Assembly: GCA_035236585.1 (NCBI GenBank)
Contig: CP141134.1
Location: forward strand, 17,972,414-18,036,413
DNA from: Warburgia ugandensis
Lineage: Eukaryota > Streptophyta > Magnoliopsida > Canellales > Canellaceae
Direction of reading: 5' to 3'
Length of the DNA: 64,000 bases
The position numbers were made by a program, and so were the translations under genes. A model generated the notes under the pieces. The model was not told the origin of the DNA. It ran no database searches and saw only the letters and a list, made by a program, of their open reading frames with translations. Positions 11,895 to 23,734 of this stretch are shown here, piece by piece (within the stretch, counting starts at the first letter, position 1; each line of letters opens with the position of its first letter).

Positions 11895-13789
11895 TTCAAT
11901 GAAAATAATGACAACTAAAAGAGCACATATAAGTGAATAAAAAATCACTTTATCATGTATTTCACATTCATATAGTTCTCCAAGTGATCTAATTAAAACT
12001 CATTACATACTTGGCCCATTCACTTTGTATTTTATTGAGGTTTACTCTGGAGTAACTCTTCTCATTTGCCTATTCAAAAAGTGCAACAGCCTATAATACA
12101 ACATATTTGATTTAGGTTACATTCTTTTAATTGGATCCATAAAAAATTGAGAAAAAATATAAGGGTATGAAAAGTAAAAGAAGTGTCTTACCTTTCTTAA
12201 TTGGGTGACACTAACACCATTGAATATTAGGGTCCTCATGTATCTCAACACATAATACCTGCATTCCTAATCAAACTATTGTCTAGAGCACTATGCAATA
12301 TGCACAACAAAAAGAATCTATAAATATCAATTATAACATTGTAAGTTTAATTAATGGTAAAATAGAGTAATTAACTATTTTTTATACCTTATCATTCTTC
12401 CAAGTGAGTTTCAGTGGTTGTACAATCTCAGTTAAATTAGCCCATTCAAACCATACTCTACAAATTTAAATTTCAAATGCATTATAGATGAATAACAAAT
12501 TATTTATCTACACATAATACGTAAAAAGAATAAAAGCTTATTTATAATTTCTACGAGGACGAGACTGATGTGCGCTCCCCAAGAATCAAAAAAGAAAGCA
12601 TGCCACTATCCACATCCAAAACAAGCAGCATCTAATGAGCCCTATATAGACAATCATATGAAGTGTAATTAAATTTGGCAATCCCTAAGTATATCATAAG
12701 TTGGCAAGAAAACAAGAAGAGTCACACTTATCCACTTTTGTAGGAAATCTTTAAGCCCTGTCTCTTAGAGCACCGAAAGAAGCATAGTAAAATATCATAA
12801 ACACACCTCTCTATTGGCTATTGCTTCACCGCTCCACAAATAATGCTGGGTCAAGGAATTGGTAAAATGTACCCTCACCCTCAAAAAGTCCAGTTACATC
12901 ATTCAAAAAGCTACATAAAAGAAATAATTATTACCTATACTATGAAATTGTAACATGAAATGTCAAGTATTTTATAAGAAAATATGTGCATATACTCCGT
13001 GTAGGAGAAAATGTGAGGGTGCTCGATTTGATCCCATACGCAAACTCATAATAGGTCCCCTGCCATAAGTGGCACTTCAATAATGTCCTAGGCAAGCAGA
13101 TCCTCCTTGACTTGTATGGGATTGATCGTCATTTTTTTTTTTATGAGACTGTAGATTAATCTTAGGGATCAAGGCATGTTTGGTGGGACTTCCACATGAT
13201 CCTTAGACTAATATTGTAAAACATGTAAAAAAAATTAGCCAAATAATATTAATCCATGAAGAGGACCTAATTTATGATGAAAAAACAAAGATATATACAA
13301 GTACCTATTCCATTTATACAACAATAGGTGACGATGCAATGGTGGGCAACCTCAATGGGGCATGTTGTTCAACTTTATAAAGTTAATAAATAATTAAATT
13401 AAGGTCTCTAGCTAAAAATTATTAATAAAGAAGGTAGTATGATAAGATACATATTGTAAACTCTACGGGAATGACTAGTGCCTCTGGATAAGTGATGTGA
13501 TATGCAACTATTTGCCCAACGTTATAATAGTTTTCATTTCTAAAGGGAATGGTAGGCTGTCATTAGCATCCAAAGCCATGATAATAGATACTCACTTAGT
13601 ATGTGGTGGCATATTAATTTCGTGTAAAATGGTTGATTCATGCTTATACCATGAACTAACAACCATGATGTTATAATGAGAATTTAGGGCCAATAGGCAT
13701 TAACCGACCTGCAAATTAGATATACAATAGAGAGGTTGAGATAGAGAATTATTACATAAAGACAATGAAATTTTTTAGTTTTGTTTGTT

Positions 13790-13820
13790 TGTGTGTGTGT
13801 GTGTGCGCGCGCGCGCGTGC
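13790..13820. repeat. Alternating purine-pyrimidine tract (GT)n(GC)n
   Basis: An unbroken 31-bp run of alternating T/C and G: a GT repeat passing into GCGCGCGCGC and back to GTGC. Such tracts are known to favour left-handed Z-DNA. It stands out because its surroundings are strongly AT-rich. Confidence 0.9.
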
Positions 13821-14399
13821 CTCATTGGCTTGATTTCTTTTTGGAGGGGTGCAAGGGATTGAGAAACTATCATCAAACCTCTTCACACAACTGTTTAAAT
13901 ATATCCATTTTTATTTTCCCAACCAAATCATTGTAGGCCTCCTAATCTTCAATTATAGGTAAACCTTTAGTAAAGAATTAAGAAGGAACAATATCATGCT
14001 CCATGCCCTTAACTCGATTAGGGTGGTCCTTCTTATTACCCATAGCCCTATATAGGGTGTCCTTGTTGGCAGCAATGCTGCTTACAGTTCTTGTACTTGT
14101 GCTTTCTTAGGTAAGAATGTCTTGCAAATTTTAATTAAAGAGACATGATCATGTCATCTAATTAATTTTATAAAATTGATAAACAAGTGAAACCAATTAC
14201 AATGCAAGAAAAAATTTGTGTAGTAGTTTCATCTAAGAAAGTTTGGCCACTACAACCCACCAAATGTGTCATCCTCTAGAGGATGGAGCAATCAATGGGT
14301 TTTGAAGTCCCAACTTTCTTTTACTATCAAGCAAGCCACTATAGTTATATAACAAAATGTATATGAATATAGTAGCATTAATTGTCATAAATGCTTACT

Positions 14400-14765
14400 T
14401 TGTGCTCATCTAAATAAGCATAGTCCAACTTGGACAGGTGGTGCTACATATTAGTTTCATGCACCTTTTTTCCTCTTGCACTCATTACCTATATATTTAT
14501 ACATATGTAATCAACTACAATAATTCGATGTTACATGTAATTAATTAAATAAAATATCATTTCCACAAATACCTTAAATTCAATGGACGTGCGATTTTGT
14601 ACAAGTGGATTCCACATGTCCTGGTCAATGACATCGAAGTAAATAGCAGGCACTATGTACAGCCTCGATGGATTGTTGATATATGGAGCTATGTAATTGC
14701 AAATAAGGTAGTTCTTTCATTTTCTCCATTTCTCACTAGCGCCTTGTAAAGCACCCGTCTTTTTT
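14400..14765 (-). pseudogene. Remnant of plant transposase, PF03004-like
   Basis: The minus strand from about 14,765 encodes KQKKTGALQGASEKWRK, a stop, KNYLICNYIAPYINNPSRL, then DVIDQDMWNPLVQNRTSIEF. This matches the family pattern of a basic WR/WK segment, YxxPYxxxPxRL, and DxxDQxxWxxLVxxxTSxEF seen in the Ptta/En/Spm plant transposase family. Further down, about 14,470-14,400, RGKKVHETNM and LDYAYLDEHK fit its C-terminal part. At least one stop and missing sequence make it non-functional. Assignment is from motif memory and needs a profile search. Confidence 0.5.
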
Positions 14766-15994
14766 TGCTTGGGCATGTCAAAGGCAATTTGCATAGTACA
14801 AAATAAATTACTATATTTGAAAATAAGGTATGTAATAAATTATATAATACATGTTATTATTATTTACCTACCTTCACTATTTCTAATATTGAATCATTAT
14901 CGAGGATGGCACAAGTCTCTAGTCCTCAAATGTGATAAGAACCATGCTTCGATCAGACAAAACTACTATAAGAGGTTGCATTCTCACCTATCTCTTACCC
15001 CTACTATTATACTAGATAGTTTCTTTAATTTCCTTTGACTTTCTCTTGATAACCTTTTCTATTGTTGTTTGCCCTCTACCCTTTCTCTTTTATGGGTAGT
15101 GCTAATGTTGGCCTCTTTTTCATGCTCTTGATTTTTCCCATATTTTTCATTTTGATTGTTCTTATTCTATCGTTACTACAAACAAGAACGCACTGATATT
15201 AGAAAAATGACATGAAAAAAGGCAATGTAATTCATTTAAAGAAAACACGCTAGCATGACATATGTGCAAACAAACCAAAAGTAAATCAGATAAAACATGC
15301 ATGAAAATAGAAACCTGCTTACTATAGATATTTTTAAAATTAAACTCTCCTAAAACTAAACCTATAAACTAACTAAACTATTCTGAAGATACAACAACTT
15401 TAAGCAATAAAACCCTAACCTAGCATAGCATACAATTTACGATGAACATTAGCCATTGCAGTAATCATTCACATTCCACCACATATTCCCATTTACTCAA
15501 GATATAAGTAAAGCAATGTGAACTTGCATGATTCTAACCATTGCATAGCACATGCATATACACATTCATTTGCACTCATATAAACATGATTGAAACAATT
15601 TAGTTTTATGTAAGCTGCTACTACCATTCGACAATCAAGAGATACATCTTAAAGCAACATTGTTTACTCATTTTTATTACTTGAAAGTGCATCAATTTTC
15701 TATGGAAACAAGCATGTATATGCTTCAATTATAGTCCCTCTATATTCTTAGGAACTTAGTTACCACTTGTCCTCAAGCACATAATCACACCCATCTTTTG
15801 TTCTTTAACATGGTTAGGTGAAATGGAGCTATTAATTCTGGAGCTATTCAATGGCGTTTCTTATACATACATAAGAAAAATTTTAAACACATATTCCATG
15901 AAGATAATCAAAGGTAACAACATTACAACATAAAAAGATCACGGATATACTAATCCAATTTTACAAATTCAGTTAACCTATCTACACTACCTAC

Positions 15995-15996
<2 letters not shown>

Positions 15997-16029
<33 letters not shown>
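15997..16029. repeat. (GA)n microsatellite
   Basis: About sixteen GA units. No gene lies on either side. Confidence 0.95.
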
Positions 16030-16031
<2 letters not shown>

Positions 16032-16206
16032 CTACAAGTTTTTAACGTGTGGTTCATTCTTGATGCCTAAATTGGTACTTTGATTGAATAATAGTCTATG
16101 TTTAAATATCTCGTGTCATGTTCTTTTCTAAAAATCACGATTTTCAGATAAATGAGCACTACATTTCTACGAAAAATCCAATAGAGTCTCCTCTATTTTT
16201 TATACT

Positions 16207-16735
16207 TATGCATTTTATGCATGTGAATGTGATGTCCCTGATAAACACAGTTTAAGTCAAATAATAATAAAGGAGACTCTATCTCCATCCATTCCCATAA
16301 ACATACAATATCTAAACATGTATAAGAAATCAAGTTTTAACTGAACTAAAAGATGAGTTCAAGACCAGGATCAATCTAGTCACAACCATACCATCATAAT
16401 TTCAATTTACATGTCCACATGTCCATAAAGCAAAAGTCATATTTAGTCAAAGTATTACATTAGTTCACAAAATTATCAACTATTGTAAACCTGCTTCATT
16501 GGACCAAGATCATTTTACGCATGCGATTTGACAACCCTGATAAACATAATATAAATTCCAATTATACATCCCCACACATTATGTCTGTTTACATTTATAA
16601 AAAGAAAAACATTTTTGCAATGCCAAAAGGCTAGGAGCTGAATCACCACCCCTAGAATCATTCCAGTCACAACCATCCATTTAAGATTAGATAATACATA
16701 CCCACATGTCCATTCAAGTAAAGTCATGGTAGGAA
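16207..16735. repeat. Diverged tandem duplication, ~240-bp units
   Basis: Copy one (about 16,207-16,450) and copy two (about 16,512-16,735) share, in order, TTTTATGCATGTGA / TTTTACGCATGCGA, CCCTGATAAACA, AGTCACAACCAT and CCACATGTCCAT. A weaker relative of the first words occurs at about 37,590-37,640 (TTTAATGCATGTGATGTGAT). The unit is probably a piece of a dispersed repeat family, but I do not recognise it. Confidence 0.6.
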
Positions 16736-16739
16736 AAAA

Positions 16740-18055
16740 GTGAAAATGGTGGGAATTCATGTAAACCACCCAAGTGAAAAATGTGTAAGGATTTAAGTCT
16801 CACTTGTTGGAAGTGATTTTTGGTTAAGTGGGAACTAAATTCCACCCTAGGGAATTCTATTTTAAGCAACTATAAGGGTGCAGCCACTAGAATCTAATTC
16901 CAGAATTGCATTTTCTTTGTTACTTAAGAATTAGCTTGTTTATTGGTCAATTATAAATAAACTTGTCTATTAATATTTTATACATGATATCAACATGGAA
17001 ATAGATCTTCTTAGTGTGAATGTGATTTACCCAATAAGAACAAGTAGAGAGAGGAGAGAATCAAAGTCATGAGGTTGGAGATCTTGAGAGTCATCAAGTT
17101 ATGTTCCTTTTTAGTTCATGCAAATTACACAAGGGTCTATGTGGAACGATATTTGATTCTATATTGATATAGTTTTCCTACACTATGTGTCTTATCTATG
17201 TAAAATTTTAAGTAATGGATCTTAAAGATAGGCAATTCACTTTTGTTTCTCTGAATCTTGCAACTCTTTGTGGCCTTTTGTTGCTCTATAAAACTAGAGT
17301 ATTATTACAACATGCAAGCGTTTCACTTTTCCTTATAGGTTTCCACCATTGTTGTTGTGGTGTTTTGACATACTTACTAGTTGTTATGAACCCATAAAAC
17401 AAACCATTAGCATATGCTCTTGCTTCTTTGACACTTCAATACCAAAGGAAATCGTTAGCTCTCCTAGGTCTTTTGCCTGTTTATTATAAGTAACTTATGT
17501 ATTGAAAGGATTAGGTAAAATAGAAGTGTTGATTAAGTTTGCTTACTTGGATTCTGGTTCTTGGATGAGGAATAATTACAGTGATCATCCTTGTAGAGTT
17601 CCAATACTTGGAATCTAATTACAGTGGTCGTGTTAGTGTGAAAATGGATAAGAGTTAATCAAGTAAAATACTAAATGAAAACAGATATGGGAATTCAATT
17701 ATCAACTTTTGGGACTATTTTTAACTATAGGATGGAAGCTGAATTTCACCATAGTGAATGCATTTTTGAGCAAGTTAAGTGGGGAACCACTGGATTCTAA
17801 TTCCTGGAACTCAATTTCTCATATAAAGAATTATATTCCAACTGTGCAAATCCTAGACAATCTCTTTTTGAGTAATTTATACATGAAATAAGAATGGAAA
17901 TAGATCTTCTTAATATCAATGTGATTTGCCAAAGAAGAGGGCGGGAGGAAGTAGAGAGAAAGAGGAGAGAGTCAAAATTGCAAGTTTGGAGATGTCAAAA
18001 GGTGTGAGTTGTCTTCACTTTTAGTTTATGCAAATTACATGAGCAAGTGTCTATA
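16740..18055. repeat. Two ~400-bp copies of an LTR-like repeat
   Basis: Copies at about 16,740-17,145 and 17,645-18,055 share long stretches such as ATGGAAATAGATCTTCTTA (16,997 and 17,893) and TTAGTTCATGCAAATTACA / TTAGTTTATGCAAATTACA. In the first copy TTATACATGATATCAAC near 16,978 resembles an LTR end followed by the plant tRNA-Met primer site TGGTATCA. The similarity continues past that point in both copies, so this looks like two relics or a duplication, not the two LTRs of one small element. The spacer, 17,146-17,644, shows no gene. Confidence 0.5.
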
Positions 18056-20384
18056 TAAACCTCATGAGAAAATATAAATTTATAAGTATGCCATAAATGA
18101 TGGATAAGCACTATTTTTTCTCATTGAACACATCCTCTCAAGGTCTAGTATGCTTATGAAAAAGATGTGCATGAAGAGGGCTAGTAAACATTTGGTGAGA
18201 TGTGTGCAACATGATTTCTGCTTGTAACAGTGTATCTAACCACCCTTTGAGTTTTGTGTAGTGATAATCAGTCTCTAGCATTTTCCATCCTAACAATAGA
18301 TACATTAGATTCTATGATAGTATCTGGATATTCTTCTCATCACGGTCTAGAAAAATATGTGAAGCAACATCTGTATAGTTTTCTTTCAATAGGTGTCTCA
18401 TCCCTTTGACTAGGAAAAGAGAGAGAGAGAAAAAAGAAGAAGAACAAAAATAGTCTAATAGAGAAAATTTATTGTATATAATAACTTAGAAATAAGCAGC
18501 CTTAGGAATAATCCTATTGGAAAGTCTTTGATCATGTACCTCTTGAACACTGAATTGTATACTCACTGTGCATTCTATTTTCCCAGAATTTGGCATCTAC
18601 TTCTGGCGATCACCCAATGAACAAAGCACCTTAATTAGGCTCTTCGTATTGAGTGAGATGATTGGGTCAAATCTCTGATGAGAGCAGTCATCTTCTCTGT
18701 CGGCGGCCTATGAATTCTGGCACGAAAACCCTTCTTCTTCTCCCCGCTAGCATGACGCATCTTCTCCAGTGAGCAAGGCTACTCTCCAACAAAAGCAGTT
18801 GCCCTCCACTTCTGTCTTTCCTCCCTCTTGTCCTTCTCCTTTTTCTTCCCCTTCATCCTCTTCATCTTTGTTTTTTCCACTTGGGTTTCCTCTCTTCGTG
18901 TGTGTCGGGTTGGGGAAGACGATCACTTAAGTAGGAAGGGGTGCCGATTTCAATTCAACCCCCTCCTTAACTAAATTTCTTTTTTTTAACTAAAATGTCC
19001 TCCGGATTTATAGATCCATAACTTCTCCATCCTATCTCCCATTTTAGTGTTCTTTATGTCATTGGATTTGTTTTTCTGAGTACAATCCAAATTTTAAGGT
19101 TTTGGTGTTTAATTAGGCATCTTACAAGGGGTCAATTCTATGGAATGTAAACATGAAATTTTTCCAATTTGCATTGATCAAAATTAATTCTTAAACATTT
19201 AAAATAGAATTTAATAATTAAGTTTCTTATAATAACTAAGTTTCACATGCTTTGATTCTATTTAAAATTTAAGATAATACATGTAAATCATCATCTGCAT
19301 TAATTCATTCTTATCGAAACATAGCAATTATTTAGTTTTTCAAGATAGAAATCTAAATCCACCTACCTAATATTGACCATTCTGATTTACCAATGCCTTC
19401 CAATGATTAATCTAAGCATTGATCCACAATTTAACTCACTGAACCGAGCTTCTAAACTATGACAGAAACTTAGATTTTTTAATTTAATGTAAGATCAACA
19501 GTTATCGTAACCTAATTTCCTGATTAAAGGTTTTACAAGTCTATATCTAACATTCTATAAATTAATTAAGGTTAATACTTAAAAAAAATTCACAAAATAT
19601 TTTGACTTATTATGTGCACAAAATGGAAACCGAAGTTTGAAGCAATTAGCTAGGCGAAGGACTTACCTAGATTACCCCAATATGATGTTAAAAAGATTGC
19701 TTAATAGTTTATAGTGGTCTAAATTAGTCATATAGAGTCTAATTTTATACTCAAAGTTTAGAGGTCTAAGATTAAGATCATGATCAAATAATCAAAGATT
19801 TTGATTTTATAATTTTCTTCATGATCCATCTATTTTGAATAATCAGATTTGTTATACAAGGTTGAAACTCAATGATTAGAACTCTGGCAAGATTGATAGA
19901 GTTTTGATCATTGACCAATCAATATGCATAGTTATAGATCAATGATCCTCATTTAGTTTATTAGATTTTCCCAATCTAGATATTTGAAATTTTTTATTCA
20001 TTCTATCAATTTAAGGATGAGGGATGTAAATTCAGATCACTGATCATGCATTACCAGATACTATTTAGCAGATCCAATGGCTGAGATTGTCTAATCGATT
20101 TTAAGCCTAGCAAGATCAATTATCTTAGTCAAATTTGATGGAGACTTGCTTAGACATGAAAAATGTAGGTTATGCATTTTATTACCAAAGTAGCTATACA
20201 AGAACTATAAGTATTTAAAATAACTAAATTACAAGCATGCACACATGTGAAAATTTTTAATTAATAATGAAAAAAGAAGCAAAATATCATAGATACATTC
20301 AAAAAGAAATTTAGATTTAAAAATAAATTATAAGTATTCAAATGGTTGAGGATAGCTACAAATCATAGTATAATTTTAAAGTCA
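18056..20384. other. No gene; probable old repeat debris
   Basis: A pyrimidine-rich stretch at about 18,730-18,890 is followed by AT-rich sequence with no supported frame. Words built on GATC and ATCAATG are common between 19,750 and 20,160, in a style similar to 37.9-38.4 kb and 39.9-40.9 kb. It may be LTR sequence too old to recognise. Confidence 0.4.
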
Positions 20385-21235
20385 CTTGTTGTAAACAACT
20401 TTAAAAGTCCTGACCTTTAAATTCGTTTATAGCAAATGACTTTAAAAGTCCCCCACTTTTAAAATCATTTACAACAAATGACTTTAAAAGTATAGAACTT
20501 TTATAGTCATTTGTAGCAAACAACTTCAAAAACTAATATATTTTCTATTCAATTATATATATATATATGTATACATATGTGTGTGTGATTTTAGTACTTA
20601 ATAACATCTTGAATAAATACATAATGAAATTGATTTTATATGATACTCAGTATTGATTTATGCAGTCTTTATACACACACACACATAAACAAACACGTGA
20701 ACAAAAAAATCAAAGTATTTTTTATTAGATCAAATGTTACATATTATTAGATTGACTTTTGAAATCGTTTAGTCATAAACAACTTTAAAAGTGATTGACT
20801 TTTGAAGTCGTTTGAGTCAAACGACTTTAAAAGTATACACTTCATTCTGGTGCGAAGAGGAATTTTATGAGGGTAAGGACTTTTAAAGTCATTTGATTCA
20901 AACGACTTCAAAAGTTATTGACTTTTGAAGTTGTTTAGTCCTAATGACTTTGAAAGTTATTGACTTTTGAAGTCATTTAGTCATAAATGACTTCAAAAGT
21001 CATTTCCTGCATAAAATGCCTCTTCGCACCAACTAAAGTGTCTTCAAAAGTCAATCACTTTTAAAGTCATTTAAAAATAAATAACTTTAAAAGTATAGAC
21101 TTTTACAGTTGTTTGGGTCCAACAACTTTAAAAGCCTTTTTTTGAAAAAAAAATCTCCTCATCCTGCGAGACTGAAGAAGTCATTTTTTATTAAAAGGCT
21201 TTTTAAGTCTTTACTTTGAAAGTCATTTTTTTCTA
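20385..21235. repeat. Subterminal hairpin array, right end of CACTA-2
   Basis: More than fifteen ACTTTTGAAGTC- or ACTTTAAAAGT-type words alternate in orientation. Within the array GGTGCGAAGAGG at 20,849-20,860 is answered by CCTCTTCGCACC at 21,019-21,030. With their flanks these make an imperfect palindrome of about 180 bp. Similar but shorter words form the left array at 11,105-11,395. Confidence 0.75.
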
Positions 21236-21614
21236 AACAACTTGTAAAATATTTACGAAATCAGCAGTCAAAATAACAACTTCTTTATACTAACTTTAAA
21301 AGCTTTTTGTATAAGTGTTTGTTTAGAATAACATAGTACACATTAAGGACCATCGCATTGTTCTACGTATTGTGAGAAAATATCACCTAATAAAAATGAA
21401 CCGTTCTTTATCTATAATATAGTATATTAGAGAACCACACGTACCTACCATTTTTTGGTGTCTTTATACAACTAAAATTCTTTTAGTTCAAGTACAGCTG
21501 GTGTTAAGTTTTCATCCGTGAACGGTTTCAGAACCCCTAGAAAACCTGCGACCTCCTTTCTCTCATCATTTTCTGGATTCTATTGTTTCTTGACTATTTC
21601 TCACGGCGAAAACC

Positions 21615-21618
<4 letters not shown>

Positions 21619-21658
<40 letters not shown>
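21619..21658. repeat. (CT)20 microsatellite
   Basis: Twenty CT units. The stretch 21,500-21,620 before it is richer in GC than the element to its left and could be old genic or leader sequence, but no exon is supported. Confidence 0.95.
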
Positions 21659-21660
<2 letters not shown>

Positions 21661-23734
21661 AATGTGAATGATTGCCACAATAACAAGAGAACGGAAGTAC
21701 ATGCGTGTGAAATGTCGTGGTTTCTTAGGTTGGTAGACACATGGAAACAACTAATGATATCGACCCTACTTTATTCTGATCCACCCACTTCTTGATTTTT
21801 TGCTTTTTTTGGGCTTGTGGGTAATACTTTTTACTTTGTTACACGTCTCATAGTGGTTGTCGTGCTTTTTGGGATGTTTAACAATAACAAATAGCTAAAT
21901 GGCACAGCTTAAATTGGAAAGAACAATGTCATTACTTCATGACACCAGAATGTTTGTCCCAATCTTACGCCTCTGGCATGTCTTTTCTTTATCCGGAACT
22001 GGGGGTCATTTGTGAACGATCGGCTCGTGCCCTACTAGTAGGTTCTACCAAGTACGCTAGAGTTGATTGCTTTCGTATTTCCCATAATTGTCTGCACCGT
22101 TCTTCTTTTTCTTATTTTCAGTAGTACGTATAGGAGTAAAAAACATCACAAACGAGGGAGAGATGCACATCAAAACAATAGCTCCAAGTAGGTGAGGAGT
22201 TCGTCAGCACATTATCTAACGAACATAAAGAAAAGCAAAAGGATTTCTACGTACTTCCTTTTAAACCAGCTTTATGATTTTCCACTTAGACTCCTGTTGG
22301 GACCCCAACACTTAGGAATATAATGTAATCTTGGTTTTTCCACTCCTAATTATCTCCTCAATCCGTGTACTCGCTTATAAAATGTAAAAGTGGTGCATAG
22401 GCAAGCACGCGAAGGAACGCAAGAAAGAGAGACGTAAAATAATGTGGAGAAAAGAGCAAGCAGACGAAGAAATGTGAGACTTATTATTTTAGCAGTCGGA
22501 AGATGAAAAACAGAGAGCACGAGCCTTAGATATGAAAAGTAAAGGGAAAAAAATCCATCAGGACAAGTTTGGTGAAACTTCATGAGAGAAAAGATCTTTT
22601 TTTTTTTTTGGGTGAACAAAATGGATCAGTGGAGAATAAATTAGGCATCTAGCTGAGAAGTCTGTAGCTCTTGTGGTCCACTCACAAGTTCTGTTTAAAT
22701 ACTATACCCATGCTTTTGGTACAACAACCTACTTGATCAATGGGATATTGACCACATTATTAGCATGGTAATCTCATTCTACTATTTAATCAAATCTCCA
22801 GGTGCACTTCAAGATTTTCGAATTTGCTTGCTTCACCTTCGTTAGTCCTTATAAGTCTCACAAATTTGAGATTAGAACTATACCGTGCACTTCTCTTAGA
22901 TAGTTCGAATCACAGACCTACAGATGCCTTAATAACTCAACGGGTAGGATCTATTTGGCCATACATGTAGGATTTGATGAAAGTTCATTTTCTTTCTCAA
23001 AGTCTTTCATTCTGGGCCCGACACCTCAATCATTCAAATCAATGCCTTGGACACCAATATCGATCATTAGTCAATCACCCTAGCACGACCATCACAGGTA
23101 CGCCTCTTGTTCCCTCTAATTCCCTATCAATTTCAGCTCTCTCTAATGCTAAGTTCAAACACATTTCCTAGTAAACTCGCTCCCACTAATCTTCTGAATT
23201 CACTACCCCATCTTCCTTCCAACTCTCATACAAATCAGACATCCAATTCTATATCCCATTCAACTCCATTTTTCCTACAATGTCATTCCCAGTCACCTTT
23301 AGCCCTAATTGTCCCAAGTTACCATCATCCTCAGTCCTCCCAAATCTCTTAACCTTCCTCAAATATTGCTCCTACACTTCCCTCCTTCCCAAATTCAAAT
23401 TCATATTCTTATCCTTATTCATCCAAAGATCCACAAATCTAATAATGTTTTTATTACTAATCCTACCAGTTTGGAATTGTTTGTGGATCTCACTAGTACA
23501 AATAAAGCAGCTCCATTAGTGAATTGTAGGGAATATACGCCCTCATAAGCTAATAAATAATTTATCATATATTTTTGTAATAAAGAGGATTAACTTATGA
23601 GTCAATTTGATCTTATGGGTGCTACTTTCTAGTTGTGTTCAATAAATGTTGCACAGATTGGTCAGTCATGAGATGATAACTAACCTTAGAGCATATTGTA
23701 GGAATTTCATGTCAATGCTTTTGTGATTTTAAGT
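21659..23734. other. No recognised gene
   Basis: Short ORFs of up to 90 codons occur on both strands. Those at 22,974-23,548 on plus overlap in several frames and are rich in Ser, Pro, Thr and Asn, which reflects a pyrimidine-biased stretch more than a conserved protein. A poly-T run (complement poly-A) lies at about 22,597-22,610. Confidence 0.4.

Larger units (their letters stand above)
11091..21317 (-). mobile_element. Second CACTA-like element, CACTA-2 (large, decayed)
   Basis: The right end, read on the complement, is CACTTATACAAAAAGCTTTT; the left end reads TACTACACATGAGGCTTTTA. The shared inner part GCTTTTAAA sits at the same distance from both ends. Each end is followed by an array of ACTTTTGAAGTC/GACTTCAAAAGT words, as expected for CACTA subterminal repeats. 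Inside, a minus-strand remnant near 14.4-14.8 kb resembles the plant PF03004 transposase. No TNP2 segment was found, and much of the interior (15.5-20.3 kb) looks like other repeat debris. No matching 3-bp target duplication was seen. Two separate element ends brought together cannot be excluded. Confidence 0.5.

Noticed and set aside
16978-17000. Complete TRIM element with LTRs at 16.7 and 17.6 kb
   Set aside because: Similarity of the two copies runs past the supposed LTR end, contrary to a two-LTR element.
21500-21795. First exon of a host gene around the (CT)20 repeat
   Set aside because: Only a CT repeat and slightly higher GC support it; no downstream exon is seen.
22974-23548. Four overlapping plus-strand ORFs as a possible gene
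   Set aside because: Frames compete, composition is Ser/Pro/Thr/Asn-rich, and no motif is recognised. A retroelement linker is possible but not shown.
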